A DNA stretch of 64,000 nt from assembly GCF_000331305.1 (NCBI RefSeq), contig NZ_KB217478.1, positions 5,119,595-5,183,594 on the forward strand, given 5' to 3'. Below the pieces are notes generated by a model. That model did no database searches. It was given only the letters and a program-made list of their open reading frames with translations, and was not told where the DNA came from. Source of the DNA: Calothrix sp. PCC 7103 (GTDB lineage: Bacteria > Cyanobacteriota > Cyanobacteriia > Cyanobacteriales > Nostocaceae). Shown piece by piece: positions 11,001-19,491 of this stretch; position 1 is the stretch's first letter; every line of letters starts with the position of its first letter. The position numbers were made by a program, and so were the translations under genes.

Positions 11001-11126
11001 GCGATAGCTCCCGACTTCGCTTGTATCCTGACGGTAACACACATGCCACATCTCAAAGAAGCCTTCCAAGCACGTATCGAAGTTACCAAAACTCAAGAAG
11101 GTTCACACCTACGCTTACTAGTTTAG
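8100..11126 (+). CDS. sbcC: SbcC/Rad50-type nuclease ATPase
   Basis: ATPase subunit of the SbcCD (Mre11-Rad50 type) complex that opens hairpins and processes double-strand ends. Walker A is GSNGAGKSSLLEA near the N terminus. Two long Gln/Glu-rich coiled-coil arms flank the zinc hook CPLC (C498 and C501). The C terminus has the ABC signature YSGGEAFRINFA and Walker B LIVDEGFGTQD. Length 1008 is normal. No sbcD gene is adjacent, so the nuclease partner must be encoded elsewhere. Codon use and GGCGCC density match the neighbours, arguing for a resident gene. Confidence 0.93.
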   Translation: MIPLQLTIKNFLSYRSSTLDFHGLHTACICGSNGAGKSSLLEAITWAIWGESRAASEDDVIHTGSKDVRVDFVFEANQQIYRVIRTRSRGGTGGLEFQIETPSGFKALTGKGLRVTQDLIQSHIKLDYDTFINSAYLRQGRADEFMLKRPAERKEILAELLKLNQYDELEERAKELSKTLKVRSDEIERALETIKSQLQNRDTITTQRKSLEAELNQLQQQQQFETIQLQSLQVVEHQRKSWEEQLSFVRSSFANLTQDCERLEKDRFSVGAELAKLDELLKREKDIIAGYQHYQNLQAKEEVFSTKFQEFTRTQQQRGIKQQQLNQQINALERQLQQAQAQLEAVLQQERDIQQTLNKSKEVEAALEKLRESRNHLTHLDDLQMRVAPILRQRTQLQSHLDKAHAGLVARIEQLETNEIQLQRATKRQPQIQQAVLAVAAQIEELEKTRVYLQRVQEKGQERRHFMERLQAQQREYERLLGELDQKLQLLKTPNAICPLCERPLDEHHWNRVVSKTETEYKDTEGQLWVFREQMAVSDREIQVLRQEYRDISQKLSPYDTLREQRGQLAAQLESGSDAEEQLHQIAAEKEKLERALHLGDYAPDQQEELRHLDEYIQSLNYNEQDHALARNEVERWRWAEIKQGQIKDAAKRQAQLDKRKPELKAQIADLERRIELEAVESECALEIAALDKYIASIGYDNNEHNNIRTALRTAQAWHLRYQELYNAKTIYPTRQSRLNELSAALVERGVERQRLASQIEATVEQLKQSANPTQQIQTLEAQLAIRRRQLDEQLGRLGRLEQQSQYLDTLQTQYGEQQQQLTETRNQHRVYQELAQAFGKNGIQAFMIENVLPQLEAETNQLLSRLTANQLHVQFVTQRHGRNGKSTKKNAKLIDTLDILIADARGTRAYETYSGGEAFRINFAIRLALAKLLAQRAGAALQMLIVDEGFGTQDAEGCDRLIAAINAIAPDFACILTVTHMPHLKEAFQARIEVTKTQEGSHLRLLV

Positions 11127-11234
11127 ATATATTCACTTAAATATACCCAACTTTGCCTATACCAAAATTTTCATCATCATCGATTTCTGTTTCTTGGGAA
11201 ATTAAGTGAATTTAATTATTAAAAGGTGCCCAAA

Positions 11235-11279
11235 TGTAGAGACTGTAAATGTACAGTCTCAAATGTGAAGTCTCTACAT
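11235..11279. repeat. TGTAGAGAC-type palindromic repeat, copy 1
   Basis: TGTAGAGACTGTAAATGTAC is followed by two inverted arms ending GTCTCTACA. It is one of at least eight copies of this family in the window, all between genes. It lies just past the stop codon of the recombinase-like gene, between convergent genes, where it could also act as a terminator. Confidence 0.8.
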
Positions 11280-11286
11280 TATTTAC

Positions 11287-11661
11287 TCAGTCATCTTCAT
11301 CGAATTCCAAAGTTTCGCCAACAAGGTAATCAACCCCAGATATTCTCAACGATTTTCCGTAAAGCCTGTCTAAAACTCGTTTGACAGATATTCGCTTCCA
11401 TAACTGACAACGCTTAGTCCGATATCCTTGCTCATTGAGCCAGTTAGCTATCTGTTGTAGAGACTTTCCTGATTTGTGATGACGACGAATTAGCTCAATT
11501 ACAGCTTGTTCGTGCGGTTCTTCGACAAGTTCACCGTTAATTGACGTCAAACCAAAAGGTGGTGAACCGTAGCCAGCATAGCCACCGCGCGCCGCTTTAA
11601 GCTTTCGTCCTTGTTCTAGCCTCTCCCAGATACTTCCTCTTTGGGAGCTATCTGCTGTCAT
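11287..11661 (-). CDS. Stand-alone serine-recombinase C-terminal (DNA-binding) domain protein
   Basis: 124 residues resembling only the middle/C-terminal recombinase domain of large serine recombinases: a basic start, GYAGYGSPPFG, a PHEQAVIELIRR helix, then SLQQIANWLNEQGY and a helix-turn-helix-like KRISVKRVLDRL. The catalytic serine resolvase domain is absent. The next 580 bases upstream contain no readable remnant of it. An acidic tail (LEFDEDD) ends the protein. It may be a domesticated DNA-binding fragment or a relic; I cannot decide. The ATG start at 11661 is the only good one. Confidence 0.65.
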   Translation of the reverse strand: MTADSSQRGSIWERLEQGRKLKAARGGYAGYGSPPFGLTSINGELVEEPHEQAVIELIRRHHKSGKSLQQIANWLNEQGYRTKRCQLWKRISVKRVLDRLYGKSLRISGVDYLVGETLEFDEDD

Positions 11662-12241
11662 GATTGTAGGGTATGTGTAAAAGACGTTGCTATTTTAACT
11701 TAAATTAGTCAGTATGTATACGCAAATCATAATCATTATTTATAAAACTCATCTATCTAAAGACTTAATCCTTATATTACATCGATATGACTTTGGAGAG
11801 GATTAGTCAATAAATCAAATAATTACTGTTACATCCGCCTTATAAATCAGGTCTCTAAACTTGATAACTATAGTTTTGAATTTATTTTTAAATGCAAATT
11901 TTAATGTTCAAACTGGTTTTTATACACAGAATATGGTTATAACTATTAATATAAGCCCATCGGGGTATGTAATTAATTTCAACAGAATAGGGTGCTTGTA
12001 CGAACTGGTAGAGTGCGTGACTCCATAAAACAATTTAAACGTAGTTATAAGACTTGTAGCGTCACGCACCAAGGCTAGTTACAATTACGACAATATCATA
12101 ACCCCTTACACAAATAGATTAGACATCAATTTAAGAATGTCTAATTTCTCGTCTCTAGATTAACAAGTGTTTCCCAACTTTAAATATCGAAATTTTGTTT
12201 ACTGTTCCCAAAATAAATTTTAAGTAACTTGATTTTAATAG
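11662..12241. other. Gene-free 580-base stretch with one long-loop inverted repeat
   Basis: AT-rich DNA between the divergent recombinase-like gene and the histidine kinase. The only clear structure is GTGCGTGAC at 12013-12021 facing GTCACGCAC at 12061-12069, a 9-base perfect inverted repeat with a 39-base loop. The kinase promoter must lie here, but I cannot place it. No tRNA or small gene was seen. Confidence 0.6.
12013..12069. repeat. Inverted repeat GTGCGTGAC / GTCACGCAC
   Basis: Two perfect 9-base arms separated by 39 bases, about 170 bases upstream of the histidine kinase start. Possibly one member of a dispersed repeat family; only one copy was noticed in this window. Confidence 0.6.
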
Positions 12242-14107
12242 GTGGCATTTATGTTGACTCGGTTAGTAATCAATACGGCAACCACAAGTACATTTGATTT
12301 AAATAATATTACAAACTACCGCAGTTTGATTGTATTTTTATATACGGTAATTCTACTTATAGGTGGAGTAATAGTTAAAAAAATATGGACGATAAAGCAT
12401 ATAGGTAAGACTTTCTATAACTTACTTCCGAATTCATTAACGAAACAGTGGCAAGCATACGATGAATGGGTAATTAAAACGAAGAATATATTTGATACAA
12501 TCGAAGCACCGCGTCAAAGCGAGGAAAGGTTTCGAGTGATTTTTGAAGCAGCAGCAGTAGGAATTTCTCATACTGATATAGATGGACGTATTCTGCGGAT
12601 CAATCCAAAGTTTTGTCAGATAGTTGGATATGAAGCAGATGAACTTTTATCAATGCGGTTTCAAGATATTACTCATCCAGCTGATTTATTACTTGAACTG
12701 TCATTACAGCAAAAACTGTTAAAGTTAGAACAAACTAGCTATCATATTGAGAAGCGCTATATTCGCCGTGATGGTACGCTTGTTTGGATAAAATTGACAG
12801 TTTCGGTTATTTGCGACTCGAACGGTAAACCAATTGAGCTAATTAAAGTTATAGAAGATATTAGCGATAGAAAAAATGCCGAACTTGCGCTGAGACGGAG
12901 CGAAGAACGTTATCGTTCGCTAGTTGCTGCAACCTCGCAGATAGTATGTATCAGTGATCAAAATGGCAATTTAACACACATGTTCGCAGGAAGAGGATAT
13001 CGAGTCAAGGATATTGAAGGGTTACAGCAAGTAGATTGGGTAGAAAGAATTCATCCCGAAGACCTTCCACAAGTTCAACAAGCTTGGCAGTCTGCACACT
13101 GTAATAAAAGCTTTTATGAAGTTGAGCATCGACTAATGGATGCTGATGGGAACTATAGATATATGCAGACGCGCGCGGTTCCGGTATTATCAGAAGATGG
13201 TAATGTACGCGAGTGGATATCGGCGATTACAGATATTTCCACACGTAAACAAGCAGAAGCAGAATTGCTTAAAAGAGCCATCCAAAAACTCGCTGACACC
13301 CAAGCACAATTAATTCAAAACGAAAAAATGTCGTCTTTGGGACAACTTGTTGCGGGTGTTGCCCACGAAATTAATAACCCCGTCAGCTTCATCTATGGAA
13401 ACATCAGCTATATCCACGAATATACTCAAGATTTGCTGAAGCTAGTTTTACTATATAAACAACAATATCCCAAACCTTCGTCATGTATTAATAAAGTACT
13501 TCAAGCTATTGACCTTGACTTTATTCAAGGAGACTTGCCCAAAATTTTATCATCAATGATTAAAGGCGCCGACCGTATTCGGCAAATAGTTTTATCACTG
13601 CGGAACTTTTCGCGACTGGATGAAGCATCATTGAAGGCAGTTGATATTCACGAAGGAATAGATAGTACACTATTGATATTACAAAGTCGTCTCAATAGTT
13701 CATCAAACGCTCCAAAGATTGAAATTGTCAAACAATATGGCGCCATTGGAAAAATTGAATGTTATGCAGGGCAATTAAACCAAGTATTTATGAATATTCT
13801 TAACAATGCCATTGACGCAATTTACAACTTAGGCAGTCACCAAACAGGTAAAATAACTATCGATACAAATATTAAGGAACAAAATCAAGTAGTTATCAAC
13901 ATTATAGATAACGGGTGCGGAATGAACGAAGAAATAAGGCGCCGAATTTACGACCCATTCTTTACCACAAAACCCGTTGGTTCAGGCAACGGGTTAGGAA
14001 TGGCAGTTAGCTACAAAATTATAGAAAAACATGGTGGCAAGCTCGAATGTTCTTCTATCGTTGGAGAAGGGACAAAGTTTACTATATTGTTACCAAAACA
14101 ACCATAA
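12242..14107 (+). CDS. Membrane-anchored PAS-PAS sensor histidine kinase
   Basis: Two-component sensor of 621 residues. One membrane segment lies at about residues 27-47. Two PAS domains follow (about 93-215 and 217-340), each with the closing DIS-type motif. The HisKA-like phosphoacceptor is H375 in GVAHEINNP. The HATPase has an N box (NILNNAIDA), G1 (DNGCGMNEE), an F box (YDPFFTTK) and G2 (GNGLGM). The chosen start is GTG at 12242; ATG at 12251 is equally possible. No response regulator is adjacent, so it is an orphan kinase. The signal is unknown; one PAS could bind a ligand or cofactor, but no diagnostic residue was identified. Confidence 0.88.
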   Translation: MAFMLTRLVINTATTSTFDLNNITNYRSLIVFLYTVILLIGGVIVKKIWTIKHIGKTFYNLLPNSLTKQWQAYDEWVIKTKNIFDTIEAPRQSEERFRVIFEAAAVGISHTDIDGRILRINPKFCQIVGYEADELLSMRFQDITHPADLLLELSLQQKLLKLEQTSYHIEKRYIRRDGTLVWIKLTVSVICDSNGKPIELIKVIEDISDRKNAELALRRSEERYRSLVAATSQIVCISDQNGNLTHMFAGRGYRVKDIEGLQQVDWVERIHPEDLPQVQQAWQSAHCNKSFYEVEHRLMDADGNYRYMQTRAVPVLSEDGNVREWISAITDISTRKQAEAELLKRAIQKLADTQAQLIQNEKMSSLGQLVAGVAHEINNPVSFIYGNISYIHEYTQDLLKLVLLYKQQYPKPSSCINKVLQAIDLDFIQGDLPKILSSMIKGADRIRQIVLSLRNFSRLDEASLKAVDIHEGIDSTLLILQSRLNSSSNAPKIEIVKQYGAIGKIECYAGQLNQVFMNILNNAIDAIYNLGSHQTGKITIDTNIKEQNQVVINIIDNGCGMNEEIRRRIYDPFFTTKPVGSGNGLGMAVSYKIIEKHGGKLECSSIVGEGTKFTILLPKQP

Positions 14108-14120
14108 CTTGTGTCATAAG

Positions 14121-14190
14121 TAGAAACCGGGTTTCTTCGTTAAAATATTGTAATAAAAACGAAGATTCTGCGTAGAAGTCCGGTTTCTTG
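14121..14190. repeat. AGAAACCGGGTTTCTT repeat pair
   Basis: TAGAAACCGGGTTTCTTCG at 14121 and a related AGTCCGGTTTCTTGGCG near 14177, separated by AT-rich DNA with GAAG arms. A member of the AAACC-GGTTTC family, also seen at 28580, 34844, 36947, 45369 and 59808. It lies between convergent genes. Confidence 0.7.
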
Positions 14191-14217
14191 GCGTAAAGCA
14201 TCTTTAAAGTTTTCACA

Positions 14218-14394
14218 TTACAAATCGTCTGGTTCTACCCCTTGGTCAATCCAAGCATCAATTGCTCTTTTTACTTCCGATTCTGTTACCGCTGACCATT
14301 GTTTTTCATTGAGAGTTGTTTGGAATACTGCTCTTTTTCCGTGACCAACTTTTTCAATTGTGTGTCCGCGATACTGATTTTTAGGTTTAACCAT
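14218..14394 (-). CDS. Small conserved-looking protein, 58 residues
   Basis: A short frame from ATG at 14394 to TAA at 14218 encodes a compact soluble protein. It starts MVKPKNQYRGHTIEKV, contains TLNEKQWSAVTESEVKRAI, and ends DQGVEPDDL. Codon use and the clean helix-like pattern suggest a real gene. I recall similar short proteins in other cyanobacteria but know no function. It starts 53 bases downstream of the exported-protein gene on the same strand, so the two may be co-transcribed. Confidence 0.65.
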   Translation of the reverse strand: MVKPKNQYRGHTIEKVGHGKRAVFQTTLNEKQWSAVTESEVKRAIDAWIDQGVEPDDL

Positions 14395-14447
14395 TTTTAG
14401 TGCGATTTTATTTTTTATTATAGCAAATCTGGAGGTGCCATTTTTTC

Positions 14448-15230
14448 TTAGTTATTGTTTGTAGCGTGAAATTCTAACTTATATTTATATAGTGCTACTG
14501 GTTTAGTTCCAGCTTTAAAGTAATTGGGGTCTTGGGGAGATAGGTAGACTGCGGTAACTTGGTCGGCAATAATGGCAGGTTGTTTTGTTGGTTGTTGTTG
14601 ATATGCGGTAGTAGATTCTACTATATTAAAGTAAGGATTTTTGGCGCCTTTAAATAATTGCTGGAATACTTCGCTTGTAATATATTTATCATCAGGTGTA
14701 GTTTCTATTGCCCGTGTAGCGACTATTGATACTAGCTGTAAGTTATTTTTGAGTGTAGTAATTTGGCGGTTGGGTGATGGGTCTACTTTAACAGATATTA
14801 CTGCGTCTTCTCCTAAATATGCACGCGCTAAACTTAAACCGTTATATGCTCTATCTGCAACAATAGCAGCAGATTTGTTTACTATACGAGGAATTAACTT
14901 GGAACCAGTAATATAAGTTTTTTCGGGTACAAATTTAACTTTAAAACTAACTGGTTGATTTAAATACTGTCTATTTCCTTCAAAGCCTGGTGTAATTATA
15001 TCAGGCCAGAGAGGTGCCGCCAAATCAACAAGCGTACTTTTTACAACCCATTCACCCTGCATCCAAGTCGGGTATATTAAATCTCCATTTGCAGGTTGAG
15101 TACTGGTTAATCTCTCCCATTGCGAAAAATTTGCTAACCTTTGCGCTAATTCCCCAGCTTTTGCCTCATTAGTCCATACAAATAACCCAATAACTAGACA
15201 AAAACTCAAAATAACCAATTTTCTCATCAT
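14448..15230 (-). CDS. Exported conserved cyanobacterial protein (DUF6816-like)
   Basis: 260 residues with a clear signal peptide (MMRKLVILSFCLVIGLFVW, cleavage probably after AKA near residue 25). The mature part has YPTWMQGEWVV, ATRAIETTP and VYLSPQDPNYF. It resembles a family shared by cyanobacteria and plastids that I associate with DUF6816, but the number is from memory. The protein is probably periplasmic or thylakoid-lumenal; function unknown. Its start is 226 bases from ctaE on the same strand, separated by a repeat, so co-transcription is uncertain. Confidence 0.7.
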   Translation of the reverse strand: MMRKLVILSFCLVIGLFVWTNEAKAGELAQRLANFSQWERLTSTQPANGDLIYPTWMQGEWVVKSTLVDLAAPLWPDIITPGFEGNRQYLNQPVSFKVKFVPEKTYITGSKLIPRIVNKSAAIVADRAYNGLSLARAYLGEDAVISVKVDPSPNRQITTLKNNLQLVSIVATRAIETTPDDKYITSEVFQQLFKGAKNPYFNIVESTTAYQQQPTKQPAIIADQVTAVYLSPQDPNYFKAGTKPVALYKYKLEFHATNNN

Positions 15231-15337
15231 CGTTTGTATTTATCGCCAAACAATAAATATACAACACACGATAGGCAAAGGGTAGGCGCCCGCTTTACCG
15301 CCTCGCGCAAGAAAAATATCAATTACTATAACATTCA

Positions 15338-15413
15338 TTGTCATGCTGAACGCAGTGAAGCATCTCATAATATTCGCACGTTATAAAGATTCTTCGCTAC
15401 GCTCAGAATGACA
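15338..15413. repeat. TGTCATGCTGA inverted repeat element, copy 1
   Basis: ATTGTCATGCTGAACGCAG faces GCTACGCTCAGAATGACA across about 40 bases. Related to elements at 48510 and 53649. It is located downstream of ctaE and may terminate the oxidase operon or simply be an inserted repeat. Confidence 0.7.
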
Positions 15414-15456
15414 CTTTAAAATTATTACAGATTCTACCCTTCGGGGCTAATGACAT

Positions 15457-16074
15457 TTAGAGAATGTACAGTAAACCGAATAAGATAATCCAGATTACGT
15501 CAACGAAGTGCCAATATAATTCAGCCGCTTCGATACCGAAATGATTTTCGTTGCTGTAGTGACCTGGTTTACGAGAACGCCATAATACGGCGAGAATTGC
15601 AATTACACCAATTGTTACGTGTAAACCGTGAAAACCTGTTAGTACATAAAATGCACTAGCAAATAAGTTTGTTGTTAAACCAAATTCAAGATGGGTATAT
15701 TCATATACTTGACCAAACAAGAATGTGATTCCCATTAGCGCGGTAATTCCAAACCACAATTGCATTCCCCGCACGTCGTTCTTTTTAATTGCGGTATCAG
15801 CATTATGGATAACAAAGCTACTAGCTATTAGATTAACCGTGTTAATACCAGGTAGTAGTAGCTCAAGTTTAGGGGTTCCTTCGGGTGGAAAAACAGGTAG
15901 CACAGACCGAAAGGCAAGATAGGCGCCGAATAAGCCCATGAAAATCATACCTTCTGCAATTAGGAAGAAAACAAGTCCAAACATGCGATGGTCTGGGTGT
16001 TCTTCGTGATGCGCTTCGGCTGTATGGTGATGATTTAACTCGGTTAATTTAGTGTCAATAGTTTGACTTTGCAT
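15457..16074 (-). CDS. ctaE: Cytochrome c oxidase subunit III
   Basis: Third core subunit of the aa3-type terminal oxidase. 205 residues with five membrane helices after a His-rich N terminus (HHHTAEAHHEEH). FFLIAEGMIFMGLFGAYLAF, GFHGLHVTIG and AAELYWHFVDVIWI are typical subunit III motifs. It is the last gene of ctaC-ctaD-ctaE, 115 bases after ctaD with a palindromic repeat between. In cyanobacteria this enzyme acts in respiratory electron flow in thylakoid and cytoplasmic membranes. Confidence 0.95.
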   Translation of the reverse strand: MQSQTIDTKLTELNHHHTAEAHHEEHPDHRMFGLVFFLIAEGMIFMGLFGAYLAFRSVLPVFPPEGTPKLELLLPGINTVNLIASSFVIHNADTAIKKNDVRGMQLWFGITALMGITFLFGQVYEYTHLEFGLTTNLFASAFYVLTGFHGLHVTIGVIAILAVLWRSRKPGHYSNENHFGIEAAELYWHFVDVIWIILFGLLYIL

Positions 16075-16115
16075 GAAGATTTATTATTTAAAGGACAAGA
16101 TTTGTGAATTTAACC

Positions 16116-16179
16116 GTAGATGTAGAGACGCTTTCACGCAGTGTCCCGCTCTTAATAATCGCGTCTCTACATCTCTACA
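16116..16179. repeat. TGTAGAGAC-type palindromic repeat, copy 2, inside the oxidase operon
   Basis: GTAGATGTAGAGACGC faces GCGTCTCTACATCTCTAC across a short loop. It sits between ctaD and ctaE, so a transcript of the whole operon would carry this hairpin. It could lower ctaE expression or be neutral. Confidence 0.75.
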
Positions 16180-16189
16180 ATAGATATGA

Positions 16190-17932
16190 TTATCGTTCGT
16201 CTGTTTTTGCTGCTATTGATGGATATGGTTCGTCAGGGTCTGCGCGTAGTACAGAGTTTGTGCCTGCGGATGTTAATGGGTCATCGGTTTCCATTGGTAC
16301 GCCGTATTTGGCGTTTTCTAAACCGTAGTCGTAAGGACCTGTTGCTAATACAGGAATTCCTTCAAAATTCTCAATTGCTGGTGGCGAAGTTGTCATCCAC
16401 TCTAGGGTGAGACTTCTCCAAGGGTTGTCACCTGCTTTTTCGCCATACAACCAACTCCAAGCCATATTAATGATGAAGGGCAAGGTTGAGATAGCAAGAA
16501 GATAAGAACCGTAGGTACAAATTTCGTTTACTGATGTAAATTTCGGGTCGTACTGAGCAATACGACGGTTCATACCCATTAAACCTAGTTTGTGCATGGG
16601 TAAGAAGGTCATGTTCAAACCAACAATAGTTAAGGCAAAGTGAACTTTACCCCAAAACTCGTTGAACATCCGTCCGGTCATTTTGGGGAACCAGTGATAA
16701 ATGCCTGCGAAAATGCCGAGAACGCTGCCACCAAATAATACGTAATGAAGGTGGGCAACCACAAAGTATGTATCGTGTACGTGAATATCAAATGGTACAG
16801 CCGCAAGCATTACACCACTGATACCACCAATCACGAATGTTCCAACAAACCCCATCGCAAAAAGCATTGGAGTGTTGAGTTGAATTTTACCGCCCCACAT
16901 TGTCGCCAACCAGCTAAATATTTTAATACCAGTAGGTACGGCGATAATCATGGTGGTAATCATGAAAAACATCCGTAACCAACCTGGAATACCACTGGTA
17001 AACATGTGGTGCGCCCAAACGATTAGTCCAAGGAAGCTGATAGCTAAACTTGAATAGGCAATAGCTTTGTAACCAAAAATTGGTTTACGCGCGTGGGTAG
17101 GAATAATTTCGGAGATAGCCCCAAAGAAGGGCAAAATCATAATGTATACGGCTGGGTGGGAGTAGAACCAAAACATGTGCTGGTAAACTACTGGGTCGCC
17201 ACCACCGGTAGGATTAAAGAATGTCGTGCCGGCAATTAAGTCAAACGCCAGCAAAATTAAACCTGCTGCTAATACTGGGGTAGAAACTAATACCAGTGCC
17301 GAAGTTGCGAGCATTGCCCAGCAAAATAATGGCATTTGGTGGAAACCCATTCCCGGTATACGCATTTTGATTAGTGTTACGAGGAAATTTATCGCCCCTA
17401 AAATTGACGATGTTCCCAGTAACAAAACGCTCAAAATCCAAATCATTTCCCCGACCTGCCCTGTAACTAGTGACAGTGGGGGGTATGAAGTCCAGCCTGC
17501 ATCGGGTGCGTCTCCCACAGCTAAACTACTAATAAGTAGCAAACCGCCTATAGGAACCATCCAAAATGCAACAGCATTAAGACGAGGGAATGCCATATCT
17601 TTGGCGCCAATCATTAGGGGTATTAAATAATTGGCAAATCCGGCACCAACTGGCACAATCCACAAGAAAATCATGATTGTGGCGTGCAGTGTAAATAAGC
17701 TGTTATACAGTTCTGGGCTGACAAAATCGCTTTCTGGGGTTCGCAGTTCAGTGCGAACCAAGTCAGCCATTACCCCACCAATACAATAAAAAATGAAGCT
17801 GGTAACAATGTACTGAATACCAATAACCTTATGGTCGGTGCTAAAGGTGAAAAACTCCCACCATTTTCTAACACCAGGTTCTTCAATCTTTGCTGGAATA
17901 TTCGCAGCTTCCTGAATTTTTGCTTGTGTCAT
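16190..17932 (-). CDS. ctaD: Cytochrome c oxidase subunit I
   Basis: Catalytic heme-copper subunit, 580 residues, about twelve membrane helices. YSHPAVYIMILP carries the CuB histidine and the cross-linked tyrosine. HVHDTYFVVAHLHYVLFGG carries the heme a/a3 ligands. The C-terminal tail of about 55 residues is hydrophilic. It overlaps ctaC by one base (stop TAA shares A with ATG), so translation is coupled. Assignment to the aa3-type cytochrome c oxidase rather than a quinol oxidase rests on the CuA site in ctaC. Confidence 0.97.
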   Translation of the reverse strand: MTQAKIQEAANIPAKIEEPGVRKWWEFFTFSTDHKVIGIQYIVTSFIFYCIGGVMADLVRTELRTPESDFVSPELYNSLFTLHATIMIFLWIVPVGAGFANYLIPLMIGAKDMAFPRLNAVAFWMVPIGGLLLISSLAVGDAPDAGWTSYPPLSLVTGQVGEMIWILSVLLLGTSSILGAINFLVTLIKMRIPGMGFHQMPLFCWAMLATSALVLVSTPVLAAGLILLAFDLIAGTTFFNPTGGGDPVVYQHMFWFYSHPAVYIMILPFFGAISEIIPTHARKPIFGYKAIAYSSLAISFLGLIVWAHHMFTSGIPGWLRMFFMITTMIIAVPTGIKIFSWLATMWGGKIQLNTPMLFAMGFVGTFVIGGISGVMLAAVPFDIHVHDTYFVVAHLHYVLFGGSVLGIFAGIYHWFPKMTGRMFNEFWGKVHFALTIVGLNMTFLPMHKLGLMGMNRRIAQYDPKFTSVNEICTYGSYLLAISTLPFIINMAWSWLYGEKAGDNPWRSLTLEWMTTSPPAIENFEGIPVLATGPYDYGLENAKYGVPMETDDPLTSAGTNSVLRADPDEPYPSIAAKTDER

Positions 17933-19017
17933 TAATGATGAATTTGATGTAATACTTCGTTTGCTTCGATTCCCATCTGCTGGGTATAAGGCGCCAAGAA
18001 ATCAGAAACTGATTTATCTGTAGGATTCATAGCTACAGCTTGATTAAGGGTTTCTCGACTAGCAACTAATTGCTCTTGTATCCAATTATCGTACTCTTGT
18101 TTCGTTTGTACTACGACAGTTGTGTGCATGGCGCCATGATAAGGGCCGCACAACTCAGCACAAATTAAAGGATAATCGCCTTCTTTTTGTGGAGTAAAAC
18201 GAATTTCAGTTTGGCGACCAGGAATTATGTCTTGTTTGAGTCGAAACTCTGGAACCCAAAATGCATGGATAACATCGTTAGCACTCATTTCTAGCTTGAC
18301 TTCGCTTCCAATGGGAACGTGGAGTTCGCCACTGGTTACACCTGCTTCAGGATAAGTAAAAATGAAGGCGTATTGTAAACCTGTGACGTTTACTACTAAT
18401 TCAGGCTTTTTTCCTTCTTTATCAGGAGTGGCGCCTAATCTTGGAGAACTGATCCCCATACCTGGAGCATCGTTTTTCTGGGGTATTTGGTCAGCATTGC
18501 GAACTTCAGCAGTTGCTGGGTCTTGCATTGCCTCATCAGACTTTTCCTGGTTGCGGTTAGGTTGGTCAGTAGGTTGAGTATCATTTAACGTTGCCGCTAT
18601 TGCCGCACCTGGCATTTTCATTGCTTCAGGAGACATTGGCGCCGCGTGTGCTGCATGGGGGTCAAAACCACCCATGTCGTTATACACTTCAAAGCTGTAT
18701 ACAGATATACCTATAACAATAATTGCTGGAATCGCAGTCCACAGAATTTCTAATGGGACGTTTCCGTGTACTGGGGCGCCGTCTGTTTCATCTCCGGCTT
18801 TACGACGATACTTAAAAGCACTGTAAATTAAAATACCTTCAACTAAGACGAAGATACCAACAGAGACGGTCATCATGGTATTGAACAAACCGTCAATGAG
18901 AAAGGCTTCACTACTAGCAGCAGTTGGTAACAAGCCATGATTTTGGCCGTACCAAAGGCTGACAAGGGTCAGCAGGATGCCAATAAGTAAAGTCCAGATT
19001 GAATTTGGAATTTTCAC
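17932..19017 (-). CDS. ctaC: Cytochrome c oxidase subunit II with an extra linker
   Basis: Electron-entry subunit. Two membrane helices (about 7-25 and 45-66) are followed by a cupredoxin domain with a full CuA site: H251, C286, E288, C290, H294, M297 in CAELCGPYHGAM. Residues 121-205, between the second helix region and the cupredoxin strand LVVNVTGLQYAF, form a long Ala/Met/Pro/Asn-rich hydrophilic insert that makes the protein 361 residues. First gene of the operon; the promoter lies in the 474 bases shared with ctaA. Confidence 0.96.
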   Translation of the reverse strand: MKIPNSIWTLLIGILLTLVSLWYGQNHGLLPTAASSEAFLIDGLFNTMMTVSVGIFVLVEGILIYSAFKYRRKAGDETDGAPVHGNVPLEILWTAIPAIIVIGISVYSFEVYNDMGGFDPHAAHAAPMSPEAMKMPGAAIAATLNDTQPTDQPNRNQEKSDEAMQDPATAEVRNADQIPQKNDAPGMGISSPRLGATPDKEGKKPELVVNVTGLQYAFIFTYPEAGVTSGELHVPIGSEVKLEMSANDVIHAFWVPEFRLKQDIIPGRQTEIRFTPQKEGDYPLICAELCGPYHGAMHTTVVVQTKQEYDNWIQEQLVASRETLNQAVAMNPTDKSVSDFLAPYTQQMGIEANEVLHQIHH

Positions 19018-19491
19018 GGTGGATTTACGCTCTCCGACTTAACTAATGCATGGAACTAACTGCCCACTCTTCTACTACGGTAAACCAGCCTATACGACAT
19101 GGAGTAAAAGAAGCTGAAATAATTATTAATTTTTTAGGGTTGAGTTCGATTGTCAAATATGTGAAAACCCTTTGGCATAACTTACTCTTGGGTGTGTATT
19201 TGAGTAAAAAGACGCACCCACTAGAATAGTGGTTGTTGTACGCTGCTTATAAGCTAAAAAATATCTAAAGCTTTTGGCAATTAGAAATGACTTATCTTTA
19301 GATTGATTAGTAGCTTATAGTAAAGCTTTGTCTCCAACCCGAAATCTATGAGCTAGGGTGTAGGTAAGCAAAACACAATTTTTGTAAACTTCTTAGATTA
19401 ATATTGCTTATTAATCAAATTGTCCGTTCGTTACTAAATAAATTACGTTCGGTTAGTATAGTCTACGAATAGTGGGCAAAAGGTATCATTC
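19018..19491. promoter_or_regulatory. Divergent control region between ctaC and ctaA
   Basis: 474 gene-free bases between the oxidase operon (minus) and the heme A synthase genes (plus), so both promoters must lie here. The DNA is AT-rich. I could not place convincing -10/-35 boxes or a known operator, and no hairpin stands out. Confidence 0.5.

Noticed and set aside
8100-11126. Looked for an sbcD partner beside sbcC as a sign of a special repair locus
   Set aside because: Separate location of sbcC and sbcD is common in cyanobacteria, so its absence here is not informative.
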